NCBI GenBank assembly: GCA_963816775.1
Contig: CAWFLX010000010.1
Coordinates: forward strand, 134,794-198,793
Length of the DNA stretch: 64,000 nucleotides
Source: JAFAXD01 sp963816775
GTDB lineage: Bacteria > Pseudomonadota > Alphaproteobacteria > Rhizobiales > Xanthobacteraceae
Reading direction: 5' to 3'
A program made the translations under genes and the position numbers. The notes under the pieces are model-generated. The model was not told the DNA's origin and ran no database searches. It worked only from the letters and a program-made list of their open reading frames with translations. Within the stretch, counting starts at the first letter, position 1; each line of letters begins with the position of its first letter. This document shows, in pieces, positions 33,739 to 42,718 of this stretch.

Positions 33739-34750
33739 CTCTCTCCAGGGCGCTCTCGCGCCGCTCGTTCATGGCGGCGATCTCGCGTCGGCGCGGCGGA
33801 TGTTTCCGGACGCGCCCCAACCATTCATCGACCTCTCGACCGGTATCAACCCCCTTGCGTATCCGATTCCACCGGTTGCACCGGATGCTTTCGCGCGCCT
33901 GCCTGAGCCGGCGGCGATCGAACGGCTGGCAGCGATCGCGGCGCGCGCCTACGCGGCAACGTCCGCGGACCAAGTCGTGGCGGCGCCCGGCACACAGATC
34001 ATGCTGACGCAGATTGCGTCCCTGGTGCCGCCCGGACGCGCCGTGTTGCTGGGCCCGACTTACGCCGAACATGCGCGCGCGGCTGCCTTTGCGGGGCACG
34101 TCGTCGCGGAGGTCGGCGAGCCGGCGGATCTGAAAGATGCGAGCCTTGCGATCGTCGTCAACCCCAACAACCCAGACGGCCGCATCGTCGACAAGGGTGC
34201 GCTGCTCGCTCTCGGTGGCGTGCTCGCGCAACACGGCGGCCTCTTGATGGTCGATGAAGCATTCATGGATGTGACACCACATGAGGCGAGCCTCTGCCCG
34301 CATGTCGCAATGGGCAATATTGTGGTGCTGCGATCCTTCAGCAAGTTCTTTGGGCTCGCCGGGCTGCGGCTTGGCTTTGCGATGGCCGCGCCGGGGCTCG
34401 CAGGGCAGCTGCGGGCGCGGCTCGGACCGTGGGCGGTGTCGGGCGCCGCTATCGCGATCGGGGAGGTCGCTCTTGCTGATGCCGCATGGGCGCAAGCAAC
34501 GCGCACGCGCCTTGCAGCCGACGCCGCGCGCCTTGAAGACATGCTGATCCACGCCGGGTTCGACATCGTCGGCGGGACGCCGTTGTTTCGTCTGGTGCAG
34601 ACGGCGATCGCCCGCGAATGCTTCGATCGGCTCGGCCGCGCCGGCATCCTTGTGCGCCGCTTCGCCGAGCACCCGCGCTGGCTGCGGTTCGGTTTGCCGG
34701 GCGAGGAGATCGCGTGGCAGCGCCTGCGCGGTGGGCTCGGCCTGCAATAG
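33728..34750 (+). CDS. cobC: Threonine-phosphate decarboxylase (CobC; CobD of Salmonella)
   Basis: PLP-dependent enzyme of about 340 residues (class I/II aminotransferase fold) that supplies the aminopropanol phosphate arm. Family marks are HGGDL, FIDLSTGINP, NPNNPDG, and the PLP lysine in SFSKFFGLAGLRLGF. GTG 33728 overlaps the divergent cobD start by 11 bases; ATG 33695 would give 11 more residues but a 44-base overlap and no family resemblance. The product feeds CobD. Confidence 0.93.
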   Translation: MGDISLQGALAPLVHGGDLASARRMFPDAPQPFIDLSTGINPLAYPIPPVAPDAFARLPEPAAIERLAAIAARAYAATSADQVVAAPGTQIMLTQIASLVPPGRAVLLGPTYAEHARAAAFAGHVVAEVGEPADLKDASLAIVVNPNNPDGRIVDKGALLALGGVLAQHGGLLMVDEAFMDVTPHEASLCPHVAMGNIVVLRSFSKFFGLAGLRLGFAMAAPGLAGQLRARLGPWAVSGAAIAIGEVALADAAWAQATRTRLAADAARLEDMLIHAGFDIVGGTPLFRLVQTAIARECFDRLGRAGILVRRFAEHPRWLRFGLPGEEIAWQRLRGGLGLQ

Positions 34751-34859
34751 CCGTCCGCGCTTCCTGAACCCGGATTTTCCCCGTGGGCCTCGCTCGAATA
34801 CGTTGTCACCGCGCTGCGCGACGCGCGGTAGTCGAGTATCGTTGGAAACGCCAAAAGCC

Positions 34860-34891
34860 GCATTATCTGTAGATTGCATTATCTGTAGATT
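34860..34891. repeat. Perfect 16-base tandem repeat before ndh
   Basis: GCATTATCTGTAGATT occurs twice without a gap (34860-34875 and 34876-34891), 54 bases before the ndh start. Each copy contains ATCT-GT-AGAT, a small dyad. It may be a double regulator site or a recent duplication. Confidence 0.8.
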
Positions 34892-34944
34892 AGGGAACGT
34901 ACTTTGCGGCTGATGGGTGCGGATCGATGCGTATGGAGGGTGCA

Positions 34945-36276
34945 ATGCCTGATACTGTTTCCAGCAAGAACTCCCGACGTGTCGTCATCATCGGCGCGGG
35001 GTTCGGCGGGTTGTCGGCAGCCGTCGCTCTCAAGGCACCGGAATTCCAGGTCACGCTGATCGATCAGCATAATTATCACCTGTTCCAGCCGCTGCTCTAT
35101 CAGGTGGCGACCGCCGCGCTGTCACCCGCCGATATTGCGGGACCCGTGCGAAGCATCGTGCGCGATCATCGCAACGTCAGCGTCATTTTGGCGCAAGTGT
35201 CCGGCATCGACCTCGCGCGCAACGAAGTGCTGGCGGAAGGGCGACGCATCCCATTCGATGACCTCATCATCGCGACCGGCGCGCGCCACGCTTATTTCGG
35301 TCACGATGATTGGGCGGCGCATGCTCCCGGTCTCAAGACCATCGACGATGCGACCTATCTGCGCCGGCGCATCCTGCTCGCGTTCGAGAAGGCGGAGACC
35401 GAGCCTGATCCGGCGGAACGCCGGCGGCTCCTCAACTTCGTCATCGTCGGCGGCGGCGCGACCGGCGTCGAAATGGCGGGTGCGATCGCGGAGCTCGCAA
35501 AGCGAGCCCTGGCAGCGGACTTTCGTGTCATTGACCCGCGCAGTGCGCGCGTGATCCTGGTGGAAGCCGGGCCGCGCTTGCTGCCTTCGTTTGATCCATC
35601 GCTCTCTGCGGCCGCGCAGCAATCGCTTGAAAAGCTTGGCGTCGAAGTGCGGCTCGGCAACAGCGTAACCGAGATGGATGCAACCGGCGTCTCGATCGGC
35701 TCGGAGCGCATCGATACCGATACGTCGATCTGGGCCGCCGGGGTGATGGCCTCGCCCGCCGGTCGATGGCTCGAGACGGAGACGGACCGCGCCGGCCGGG
35801 TCATGGTGAATTCGGATCTCACGCTGCCCGGGCATCCAAACGTTTTCATCATTGGCGATACCGCGCACGTCGACGGTCGTGACGGCAACCTGCTTCCCGG
35901 CGTCGCGCCGGTTGCCAAGCAGGAGGGGAAATATGTCGCGAAGCTGCTGCGCGCGCGGCTCGCCGGCAAAACCTTGCCGCCGTTCCGTTACCGCGACTAT
36001 GGCTCGCTGGCGACGATCGGCCGCAAGAGCGCCGTGGTCCAACTCGGACGCTTCAAGCTCAAGGGCTTCCTGGCGTGGGTGCTCTGGAGCGTGGCGCACA
36101 TTTATTTCCTGATCGGATTTCGCAACCGCCTCGCGGTCGCCCTGCACTGGTTGTGGAACTACGTGACCTTCCAGCGCGGAACCCGCCTGATCACTGGAGT
36201 GACCGGATCGCGCATGGAGGATATGACCGACCCGAGACGGGAGTCCTCGCGGCCACCGATGCGCGGCGCTGCCTGA
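34945..36276 (+). CDS. ndh: Type II NADH:quinone oxidoreductase (NDH-2)
   Basis: Peripheral membrane flavoprotein of about 443 residues that passes electrons from NADH to quinone without pumping protons. The FAD loop is VVIIGAGFGGLSAA near residue 13, and the NAD loop is VIVGGGATGVEMAG. The DTAHVDG segment contacts FAD. A hydrophobic C-terminal stretch (FLAWVLWSVAHIYFLIGF) fits membrane anchoring. ATG 34945 has GGAGGG just upstream; ATG 34927 is an alternative. A tandem repeat precedes it. Confidence 0.93.
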   Translation: MPDTVSSKNSRRVVIIGAGFGGLSAAVALKAPEFQVTLIDQHNYHLFQPLLYQVATAALSPADIAGPVRSIVRDHRNVSVILAQVSGIDLARNEVLAEGRRIPFDDLIIATGARHAYFGHDDWAAHAPGLKTIDDATYLRRRILLAFEKAETEPDPAERRRLLNFVIVGGGATGVEMAGAIAELAKRALAADFRVIDPRSARVILVEAGPRLLPSFDPSLSAAAQQSLEKLGVEVRLGNSVTEMDATGVSIGSERIDTDTSIWAAGVMASPAGRWLETETDRAGRVMVNSDLTLPGHPNVFIIGDTAHVDGRDGNLLPGVAPVAKQEGKYVAKLLRARLAGKTLPPFRYRDYGSLATIGRKSAVVQLGRFKLKGFLAWVLWSVAHIYFLIGFRNRLAVALHWLWNYVTFQRGTRLITGVTGSRMEDMTDPRRESSRPPMRGAA

Positions 36277-36569
36277 CCGGCTTCGTCGCTCGCCAATGCT
36301 TTATCCCTGACGTTCTTCTCACCTGACGAGCGATGAGGCGGCTTGATACACTAGACAAGTCGGCCCCCCAACCGCGGCTGTTAGAGTGGCCAGCACATTG
36401 AAAAATGAGCTTTTCCGCGAAAAGCGACTGCTGGGCGAATTCGACCCGCTGGAAGGCGTGATCCTGCACGCGCCGAAGCCGAGCCTTCCGATGGCGGCGG
36501 AGTGATTGCGAAGGACGAAATCCCGCAATAGGGTGGCGACCCACACCCCGCATATTGCAAGACCTCGGA
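36277..36569. other. Intergenic stretch between ndh and the deaminase gene
   Basis: About 290 bases without a convincing gene. A 39-codon frame from GTG 36386 to 36505 (RLLGEFDPLEGVILHAPKPS within it) reads somewhat protein-like but matches nothing I know. No clear promoter boxes stand out. Confidence 0.4.
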
Positions 36570-37604
36570 ATGGAAAACGTCAAAGCGCGAGAGCTCGAAA
36601 CTCTCGTCCAAGCCCTCCCGAAATGCGAACTGCACATTCACATCGAAGGCAGCCTCGAGCCTGAGCTGATGTTCGCGCTCGCGGCGCGCAACAGCGTGCG
36701 CTTGCCTTACGAATCGGTCGAGGCGCTGCGGCGCGCGTACCGGTTCACCAAGCTGCAGGACTTTCTCGATATCTACTATCAGGGTATGTCGGTGCTCAAG
36801 GTCGAGCAGGACTATTACGATCTTGCCATCGCCTACCTGAAGCGGGCGGCGGCCGACAACGTGCGTTACGTCGAGATGTTTTTCGATCCGCAGGGACACA
36901 CGTCGCGCGGCATCGCATTTTCGACGGTGGTCGATGGGCTCACCCGCGCGATCGCGGACGCGCAGCGCGAGCTCGGTGTCCGCGCGCACCTGATCATGTG
37001 TTTTCTGCGCCATCTCGACGAAGCGAGCGCCCAGCAAACGCTGGATTCGGCGCTGCCGCATCGCGACAAGATCATGGGCGTTGGCCTTGATTCATCCGAG
37101 GTCGGCAATCCGCCCAGCAAATTCAAGCATGTCTTTCGCCGCGCCCGCGACGCGGGCTTTTTCCCGGTCGCGCACGCCGGTGAAGAAGGGCCCCCGCAAT
37201 ACGTGTGGGAAGCCCTCGACGACCTCGGCGTCGGGCGGGTCGATCACGGCAATCGCTCGCTGGAAGATGCGGCGCTGGTCTCGCGTCTCGCGCGCGAGCG
37301 CACCGCCCTGACGGTGTGCCCGTTGTCCAACCTGCGCCTGCGGGTGGTGCACGACCTCACCGACCATCCGTTGCGGCGAATGCTGGACAAGGGCCTGGTC
37401 GCGTCCGTCAATTCCGACGATCCGGCTTATTTCGGCGGGTACGTCAATCAGAACTTCGTCGCGGTGGGTGACGCGCTCAAGCTCGATCGCGATGAAATCG
37501 TCGCGGTCGTTCGCAACAGCTTCGACGCATCGCGAATGGCGCAGGCCGACAAGGACGCGGCGCACGCGGAGATCGACAGGACGTTGGCAAAGATCGGCTC
37601 GTAA
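36570..37604 (+). CDS. add: Adenosine/adenine deaminase family protein
   Basis: Zinc amidohydrolase of about 344 residues. The metal and catalytic residues are present: HIHIEG near residue 17, HAGEE (His and catalytic Glu), VDHGNR, and NSDDPAYFGGYV. The HIHIEGSLEPE start and the PAYFGGYV end are, to my knowledge, the pattern of adenine deaminases rather than of classical adenosine deaminases (HxHLDGxL). The likely reaction is therefore adenine to hypoxanthine plus ammonia. ATG 36570 is chosen over TTG 36555. The gene symbol follows the usual annotation and may be wrong. Confidence 0.88.
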   Translation: MENVKARELETLVQALPKCELHIHIEGSLEPELMFALAARNSVRLPYESVEALRRAYRFTKLQDFLDIYYQGMSVLKVEQDYYDLAIAYLKRAAADNVRYVEMFFDPQGHTSRGIAFSTVVDGLTRAIADAQRELGVRAHLIMCFLRHLDEASAQQTLDSALPHRDKIMGVGLDSSEVGNPPSKFKHVFRRARDAGFFPVAHAGEEGPPQYVWEALDDLGVGRVDHGNRSLEDAALVSRLARERTALTVCPLSNLRLRVVHDLTDHPLRRMLDKGLVASVNSDDPAYFGGYVNQNFVAVGDALKLDRDEIVAVVRNSFDASRMAQADKDAAHAEIDRTLAKIGS

Positions 37605-37615
37605 GGGGGAAAAAC

Positions 37616-38779
37616 ATGTTGCGCGGCACAGATCGTATCATGACGACGCATGCGGGCGCGCTCCCGCGCTCGGACGCGCTGCGCGCGCTGGTGTTCGCAC
37701 GCTCCAACCGTGAAGCTTACGATAAGGGGGCGCTGGCAACGGGTTTGCGCGACGGCGTCGCGCAAACCGTCCGCAAGCAGCTTGAGATCGGGATCGACAG
37801 CGTCAACGACGGCGAGCTCGGTAAATCGAACTTCACGAACTATATCCACGAGCGGCTCGCGGGAATCGAAGCGCGGCCTTATCAGGCGGGGCAGGACACC
37901 GGCTTCACCAGCCTGATCCGCCGCGAGGTCGGCCGCTACGGCGCCTACTATCGCAAAATGGTCGAGCTCTTTCCGGCGGCCAAACGGCCCAACATCGTCT
38001 GCGTCGGTCCTTTGACGTACGTCGGCCATGAACTCGTCAAGGAAGACATCGCAAACTTCAAGGCTGCGCTGTCGGGTGCGACCGTGGCGGACGCGTATCT
38101 GCCGGCAGTCACGCCCGGCACGATCGAGCACTGGCTGCAGAACGAGTTCTACCCCAATGACGAGGCCTTTCTGTTTGCGATCGCGGATGCGCTGCGGCCC
38201 GAGTATCAGGCGATCGTCGAGGCCGGCTTCACCTTGCAGATCGACGATCCGGATCTGCCCGACGGCTGGCAGATCTATCCGGACATGAGCGTCGCCGACT
38301 ATCGAAAATACGCGGACCTGCGCGTCGAGGCGCTCAATCACGCGCTCAAAGGCATTCCGGCCGATAAGGTGCGTTTGCATGTTTGCTGGGGCAGCTTCCA
38401 TGGCCCGCATCAGGGCGACATCGGGCTCGAGCACATCGTTGATCTCATCTTCAAGGTTCGCGCGCGCGAGTTCTCGATCGAGGCGTCAAACCCCCGCCAC
38501 GAACATGAATGGCAGGTTTTTGAAAAGGTGAAACTGCCGGACGGCGCGATGTTGATTCCAGGCGTCGTCGGGCACTGCACGAACTTCATCGAGCATCCCG
38601 AACTCGTGGCGCAACGCCTTGTGCGTTACGCGAACCTCGTCGGACGCGAAAACGTCGCGGCCGGAACGGATTGCGGCCTTGCACCGCGACTGCCCGACGG
38701 CGAGCTGACGTGGGGTAAATTGGAGGCGCTGGTCGAAGGCGCGCGGCTGGCGTCAAAGGCGCTGTGGCGGCGCGCGTAG
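37616..38779 (+). CDS. MetE/UROD-fold methyltransferase-like protein, paralog 1
   Basis: Protein of 387 residues resembling the C-terminal half of cobalamin-independent methionine synthase. It starts with TDRIMTTHAGALPRSDALRAL and contains LQIDDPDLPDGW, VCWGSFHGPHQGDI and AGTDCGLAPR, the strands that hold the zinc site (His, Cys) in this fold. Stand-alone proteins of this type often move methyl or alkyl groups between small thiols and catabolic substrates rather than make methionine. It is 11 bases after the deaminase stop. A close paralog lies at 53780. Confidence 0.87.
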   Translation: MLRGTDRIMTTHAGALPRSDALRALVFARSNREAYDKGALATGLRDGVAQTVRKQLEIGIDSVNDGELGKSNFTNYIHERLAGIEARPYQAGQDTGFTSLIRREVGRYGAYYRKMVELFPAAKRPNIVCVGPLTYVGHELVKEDIANFKAALSGATVADAYLPAVTPGTIEHWLQNEFYPNDEAFLFAIADALRPEYQAIVEAGFTLQIDDPDLPDGWQIYPDMSVADYRKYADLRVEALNHALKGIPADKVRLHVCWGSFHGPHQGDIGLEHIVDLIFKVRAREFSIEASNPRHEHEWQVFEKVKLPDGAMLIPGVVGHCTNFIEHPELVAQRLVRYANLVGRENVAAGTDCGLAPRLPDGELTWGKLEALVEGARLASKALWRRA

Positions 38780-38852
38780 GATGGGCGGAGCGAAGCGATA
38801 CCCATGCTGCGAAATGGGTGATGGGTTTCGCCTGCGTTCAACCCATCCTACG
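38775..38852. repeat. Dispersed inverted repeat, family C, copy 1
   Basis: CGTAGGATGGGC...CCATCCTACG flank a 58-base core that contains GGAGCGAAGCGATACCCAT and ATGGGTTTCGCCTGCGTTCA. It starts inside the stop region of the MetE-like gene. A second copy follows the second MetE-like gene at 54927. Confidence 0.8.
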
Positions 38853-38860
38853 ACCGCTGA

Positions 38861-40549
38861 TCAATACCCGCTGACCCGGGCGAGCAGCGCCTGCGGATCA
38901 TCGGGCGCTTGATCGCCGCGCCACGCGATGTAGGCGTCCGGTCTGATCAGGACGAGGTCGCGCCCGTATAGCGCGCGCGCCTCGGGGATGCGAATGTCCA
39001 GAAGCTTCAATGGAAGCTTGCGCGCCGAAGCAGCGCGTTCCAGTGCTGCCGTCTCTGTTCCCGGGTTGAGCCGCAGCAAAGTGAAGCCGCGTCCGAATTG
39101 ATCGAACAGAGAACTTCCCATGCCGCGCTGCGCGTCAAGCCAGAGGTGCGGAGCGCGCCCGCCGGGCAGGCCGCTTGGCACGTATTCGTCATAGGTCTGC
39201 GGAAAAATATCCGGCGGCGGCGCTCCGTCCGCCACGATGATCGGCGACCCGTCGTAGCGTGCGCCGAGCTGAACGCCGACGCCGTCCTGGTGCTCGGGGC
39301 GCACGAAGTGGTTCTTGCGCACATAGCTGATCTCGGCTGCCGCGCGCCGTGCCGCGTCGCCGCCCGGTCCTTCGTGTTCGACGTCGGCGGGCACCACGGC
39401 ATCGTGCATCAGTGAGGCGTACTTGCGTGACGCGCCCGTGTTTCGGTACCCGATCGGTTTGCGCTCCGTCTCGTAGCTATCGAGCAGCTTCGGACCGCCC
39501 CAGCCCTGCAACACCGCGGCCAATTTCCATCCAAGGTTGGAACTGTCGTCGATCCCGGTGTTCATGCCGAAGCCGCCCGTGGGCGTGAACAGGTGCGCGG
39601 CATCGCCCGCGATCATGATCCGGCCGGCCTTGTAGCGCTCGGCGACCAGCGCTTGGCCGGCGTTCCACGGATAGTGCCCCAAGACCTGCACCGGAATGTC
39701 GGCGCCGATCGCGCGCTTCACCCAGCCCGCGACCTCGTCGGTGTCGACGTCGCGCCTTCCGCCGCTCGGCTTGATCAGCATCATGAATTCGTCAACGCCG
39801 TTGAGCGCGATGATGACGCCGCGCGTGTGTGGATCGGGGTTGACCGCCCAATACATCCACGCGCGCCGATGGCCGACGAATTTCGGATAGAGATCCGGGA
39901 TCCGCATATGAATTGAGAAGAACTGCCCGGCCCAATAGGCATCCTTCTTCTGCACGTCGCCCTCGTAGGCGATGCCCAACGTCTTGCGGATCAGGCTGCG
40001 CGCGCCATCGCACGCGACCGCATATGGGGCCTTCCAGATTGCCTCGGCCGAGCCGTCGGTCTTGCGCGCGTGCACCCGCACGGCGGTCTCGTCCTGGGTG
40101 AACCAATCGACCTGCCATCCGAACCGGACATCGACGGTCGCAAGCCGGCGCACGCGCTCCAGCAGGTAGCGCTCGACGTACATCTGGTTGACGTGAAACA
40201 TCGGCTCCGGCAGCTGATCGGTGATCGGCATCTGTCGGCGCATGGCGATGCGCTCGTCGCCGGTCGGCATCGGGAAGCGGTAGATCTCGTGGCTGCTCAG
40301 CCGCGTGAAATAGGCCTGATCGAACGGGTGGTCGCCAGGCAGACCGAGCCGGCGGACCTCGTCTGAAAAGCCGAGCCGCCGATAGTGTTCCATGGTGCGG
40401 GCGTTCTGGCCGTTGCCCTTTGGATGCCAGCGCGCCTCGGTCTCGGTGTTGAGCAACGTCGATTTGATTCCGTAGAAATCGAGATAGAGCGCCAGCACGA
40501 GCCCTACCGGCCCGCCACCGACGATCGCGACCTCGGTCTGCAATTCCAT
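38861..40549 (-). CDS. FAD-dependent aromatic monooxygenase (phenol/3-HPP hydroxylase-like)
   Basis: Flavoprotein hydroxylase of about 562 residues. The FAD-binding loop is VAIVGGGPVGLVLAL at residues 7-21. The second FAD motif is MIAGDAAHLFTPTGGFGMNTGIDDSSNLGWKL-like (GDAAHLFTPTGGFGMNTG), and the DG motif is ACDGARS. A C-terminal thioredoxin-like domain is suggested by length and by FTLLRLNPG. It likely hydroxylates a phenolic substrate with NAD(P)H and O2. ATG 40549 follows GGGGCGGGG. It is convergent with the MetE-like gene. Confidence 0.9.
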   Translation of the reverse strand: MELQTEVAIVGGGPVGLVLALYLDFYGIKSTLLNTETEARWHPKGNGQNARTMEHYRRLGFSDEVRRLGLPGDHPFDQAYFTRLSSHEIYRFPMPTGDERIAMRRQMPITDQLPEPMFHVNQMYVERYLLERVRRLATVDVRFGWQVDWFTQDETAVRVHARKTDGSAEAIWKAPYAVACDGARSLIRKTLGIAYEGDVQKKDAYWAGQFFSIHMRIPDLYPKFVGHRRAWMYWAVNPDPHTRGVIIALNGVDEFMMLIKPSGGRRDVDTDEVAGWVKRAIGADIPVQVLGHYPWNAGQALVAERYKAGRIMIAGDAAHLFTPTGGFGMNTGIDDSSNLGWKLAAVLQGWGGPKLLDSYETERKPIGYRNTGASRKYASLMHDAVVPADVEHEGPGGDAARRAAAEISYVRKNHFVRPEHQDGVGVQLGARYDGSPIIVADGAPPPDIFPQTYDEYVPSGLPGGRAPHLWLDAQRGMGSSLFDQFGRGFTLLRLNPGTETAALERAASARKLPLKLLDIRIPEARALYGRDLVLIRPDAYIAWRGDQAPDDPQALLARVSGY

Positions 40550-40752
40550 GCTGCCCCGCCCCAAGTTTGCGTGCCTCTTGCAGCATGGCCGAGTTCCGGA
40601 ATTCGCGAAAGGGCAGGGTCAGGCGTCGCGGCGCGCTTGGGTGCGTTCGGCGTCGATGATCAGCCAGAACGTCAGCATCCGACCAGCCAGCTAGCACAGG
40701 TTGAGCGAAGCTGATGTGGCTGACGCTCAACCGATGCGACGGATCAATCCGG

Positions 40753-42321
40753 CTAGTTGTATCCGCGAACCGTCCGGAAGGCCTCGGTCAGAGACGTGGT
40801 CCCGTCGAAAACCCGGCCGCGCGTTGCTTCCGTCAGTCGCGCCAGCTGGGTCGTGTCGCCGTCTCCGAACGTGATGCCGAAGATCGGGATGTCCCGGTGG
40901 CTCGCGCGCCAGCGGATCAGAAACTCCTGCAGGCGATCGTCGCTCTTTCCATTGGTCATCACAATGATGGCGGGCAGATAGCTCAGCGAGTTTGGCGTCG
41001 ACAGCACTTCCTCGAGCCCGCGTTCCGCGCAGGCATAGAAGTCGCTCCCGCCGCTCGCCTGCTGGGCCTTGACCACATCGAGCAGGCGCGTCTGATCGGC
41101 CTGCGTGCCCGAGCCGCGGACGACTTCGCGCGTGGTGCTGTCGAACGGAATGATCACGATCCGGTCGGCCGCCGCGTGCTGGACCAGGAGCGGCGCCGCT
41201 TGATCGCGCGATAGGATGAAGTTCATCGCCTGGCGCATGGCCTTCTCGCCTTGCCCGCGCATGTCGCTTGAGAAGTCGAGGCAGTAGACGGTCAGCGACG
41301 GTCGCCGCAAAGCGTCCTGATAGAGGTCGAGTGCCGTGCGCATGACCGCCGGATCCGGCATACGGATCAATTTTATCAGCCGCGTTGGATCGTAATTCCA
41401 GGACGGATCCGGCTTGACCCCGGTGACTTCGCCCACGGCCGGGCGGCGGAACAATTCCACCAGCCGCTGTTGCACATCCGGGGAGAGCAGATGCGCTTGC
41501 AGTGCTTTGAAAAACTTCAACGCACTGGGGCCGCGGCCGCGGTCGACGAAACCCAGCGGGCTGTTCGCGATCGCCATGCCGTCACTCGGATAGATCGCGT
41601 AGAGGAGCTCCTGGTTGCGATCTTTGAGGATCTGGTTTGTCTCCGCCAGCACCGCCTCGTAATTCCACATCGCGTCGTACTGGACGCCCTGGCTCAGCCC
41701 CTTGAGATAGAGGTCGGCGAGCCACGCGCTCGAGCCGGCGGTCCGGCTGATACCGGACAGCAAGCTGCGGACCTTGTCGCGCACATCCGGTCGCTCCAAA
41801 TCCGCAAGCGTGATTGTGGTTGGACTGCCGAGCGCGGCCGACAGCATCGTGATGTAAGCGCTTGCCCCGGAATTCGACTGAGTGGCCGAGCTCGCAAGGT
41901 AGGTCAATCGCTTGCCGCGGACCGCCTCGTCGATGTCGCGCGACGACACCGCGCGGTCGATCCAGCCGAGCTCCTTCGCCTTGCCGGTGCGCACACCCAG
42001 TATCACCGGCGAGCGCATGATCGAGGTGAGGTCGACCACGCGTTTGTTGTGATCGAACAGATCAATCCAGACGCTGTTGGCCGGCCAGACCGCGTCGAAG
42101 GCGCCGCGATTTTCCGCAACCGCCATTCCGATATCGAGCGATCCCATATACTCAAACGTGCAAGCGATCTTTTGCTCCTTGCAGAACGCCTGCACGATCG
42201 GCTCGAGGGTGCGGTTCTCCGACCCCGACACGATGGTGAACGTGGTGATCGGAGTCGGCCCGCATCCATTCAGGAACCCGGAAAGGCAGACGGCAAGGCT
42301 CAGCACGCGCACCAAGTTCAT
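40753..42321 (-). CDS. Lipoprotein with solute-binding domain fused to a VWA domain
   Basis: Exported lipoprotein of about 522 residues. A signal peptide ends at C20 (SGFLNGC). Residues 25-330 resemble an extracellular solute-binding protein type fold (FTIVSGSENRTLEPIVQAFC, YDAMWNYEAVL, YPSDGMAIANSPLGFVD). Residues 350-520 form a von Willebrand A domain (LTVYCLDFSSDMRGQG, AIIVMTNGKSDD, IFGITFGDG). The MIDAS motif is degenerate: DxSxD instead of DxSxS, and N where TDG is usual. The combination suggests a cell-surface sensor or adhesin, not a transporter. No permease is adjacent. Confidence 0.85.
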   Translation of the reverse strand: MNLVRVLSLAVCLSGFLNGCGPTPITTFTIVSGSENRTLEPIVQAFCKEQKIACTFEYMGSLDIGMAVAENRGAFDAVWPANSVWIDLFDHNKRVVDLTSIMRSPVILGVRTGKAKELGWIDRAVSSRDIDEAVRGKRLTYLASSATQSNSGASAYITMLSAALGSPTTITLADLERPDVRDKVRSLLSGISRTAGSSAWLADLYLKGLSQGVQYDAMWNYEAVLAETNQILKDRNQELLYAIYPSDGMAIANSPLGFVDRGRGPSALKFFKALQAHLLSPDVQQRLVELFRRPAVGEVTGVKPDPSWNYDPTRLIKLIRMPDPAVMRTALDLYQDALRRPSLTVYCLDFSSDMRGQGEKAMRQAMNFILSRDQAAPLLVQHAAADRIVIIPFDSTTREVVRGSGTQADQTRLLDVVKAQQASGGSDFYACAERGLEEVLSTPNSLSYLPAIIVMTNGKSDDRLQEFLIRWRASHRDIPIFGITFGDGDTTQLARLTEATRGRVFDGTTSLTEAFRTVRGYN

Positions 42322-42718
42322 GCGCGGCCTCGCATCGGCGCGCATCGTTGCGCGCGCGCCGAAACGCGCCTGCGAACCGCCTTGCAACGGCACCAGGAGA
42401 CACTCGCGCCGGGATAGGGAGCCCCCCATCCGGGCCGAAAACTTGCGGGCATTCGCCAGTCCACCCGTACGAACAATTCACCCCCAACAGGCCTATGATA
42501 GGTCACCTGTATGACAGTTTTCCACACAATGTTGCCGACGCGGCCGGAACAGATCGTCCTTTCTGCAAGGCGCGGACCGTCCCCCCGTCCGACACGCGGT
42601 GGACGTCAAGACCGGGCTTTCGACATGGCGGGGCTGCTGCTGCCGGCCGCGCGGTCGTCAGGTCATTGATTCTGAGGCTGTTCGGCCACACATTTATGCC
42701 CGCTGAGTGGGATTAGCC
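42322..42718. other. Divergent intergenic region, VWA lipoprotein / hsp20
   Basis: About 400 bases with open frames only as shadows. The part around 42470-42530 is less GC-rich and should hold the promoters of both the lipoprotein gene (minus) and the hsp20-lon operon (plus). I see no clear sigma32 or CIRCE-type element. Confidence 0.4.

Noticed and set aside
34860..34891. CRISPR array
   Set aside because: Only two abutting copies without spacers; no cas genes in the window.
32864..34945. A 693-codon minus-strand frame across cobD and cobC
   Set aside because: It runs in shadow frames of cobD and cobC and shows no domains.
40753..42321. VWA protein as the missing CobT chelatase subunit
   Set aside because: It is an exported lipoprotein with a solute-binding domain; CobT is cytoplasmic and acidic in its middle.
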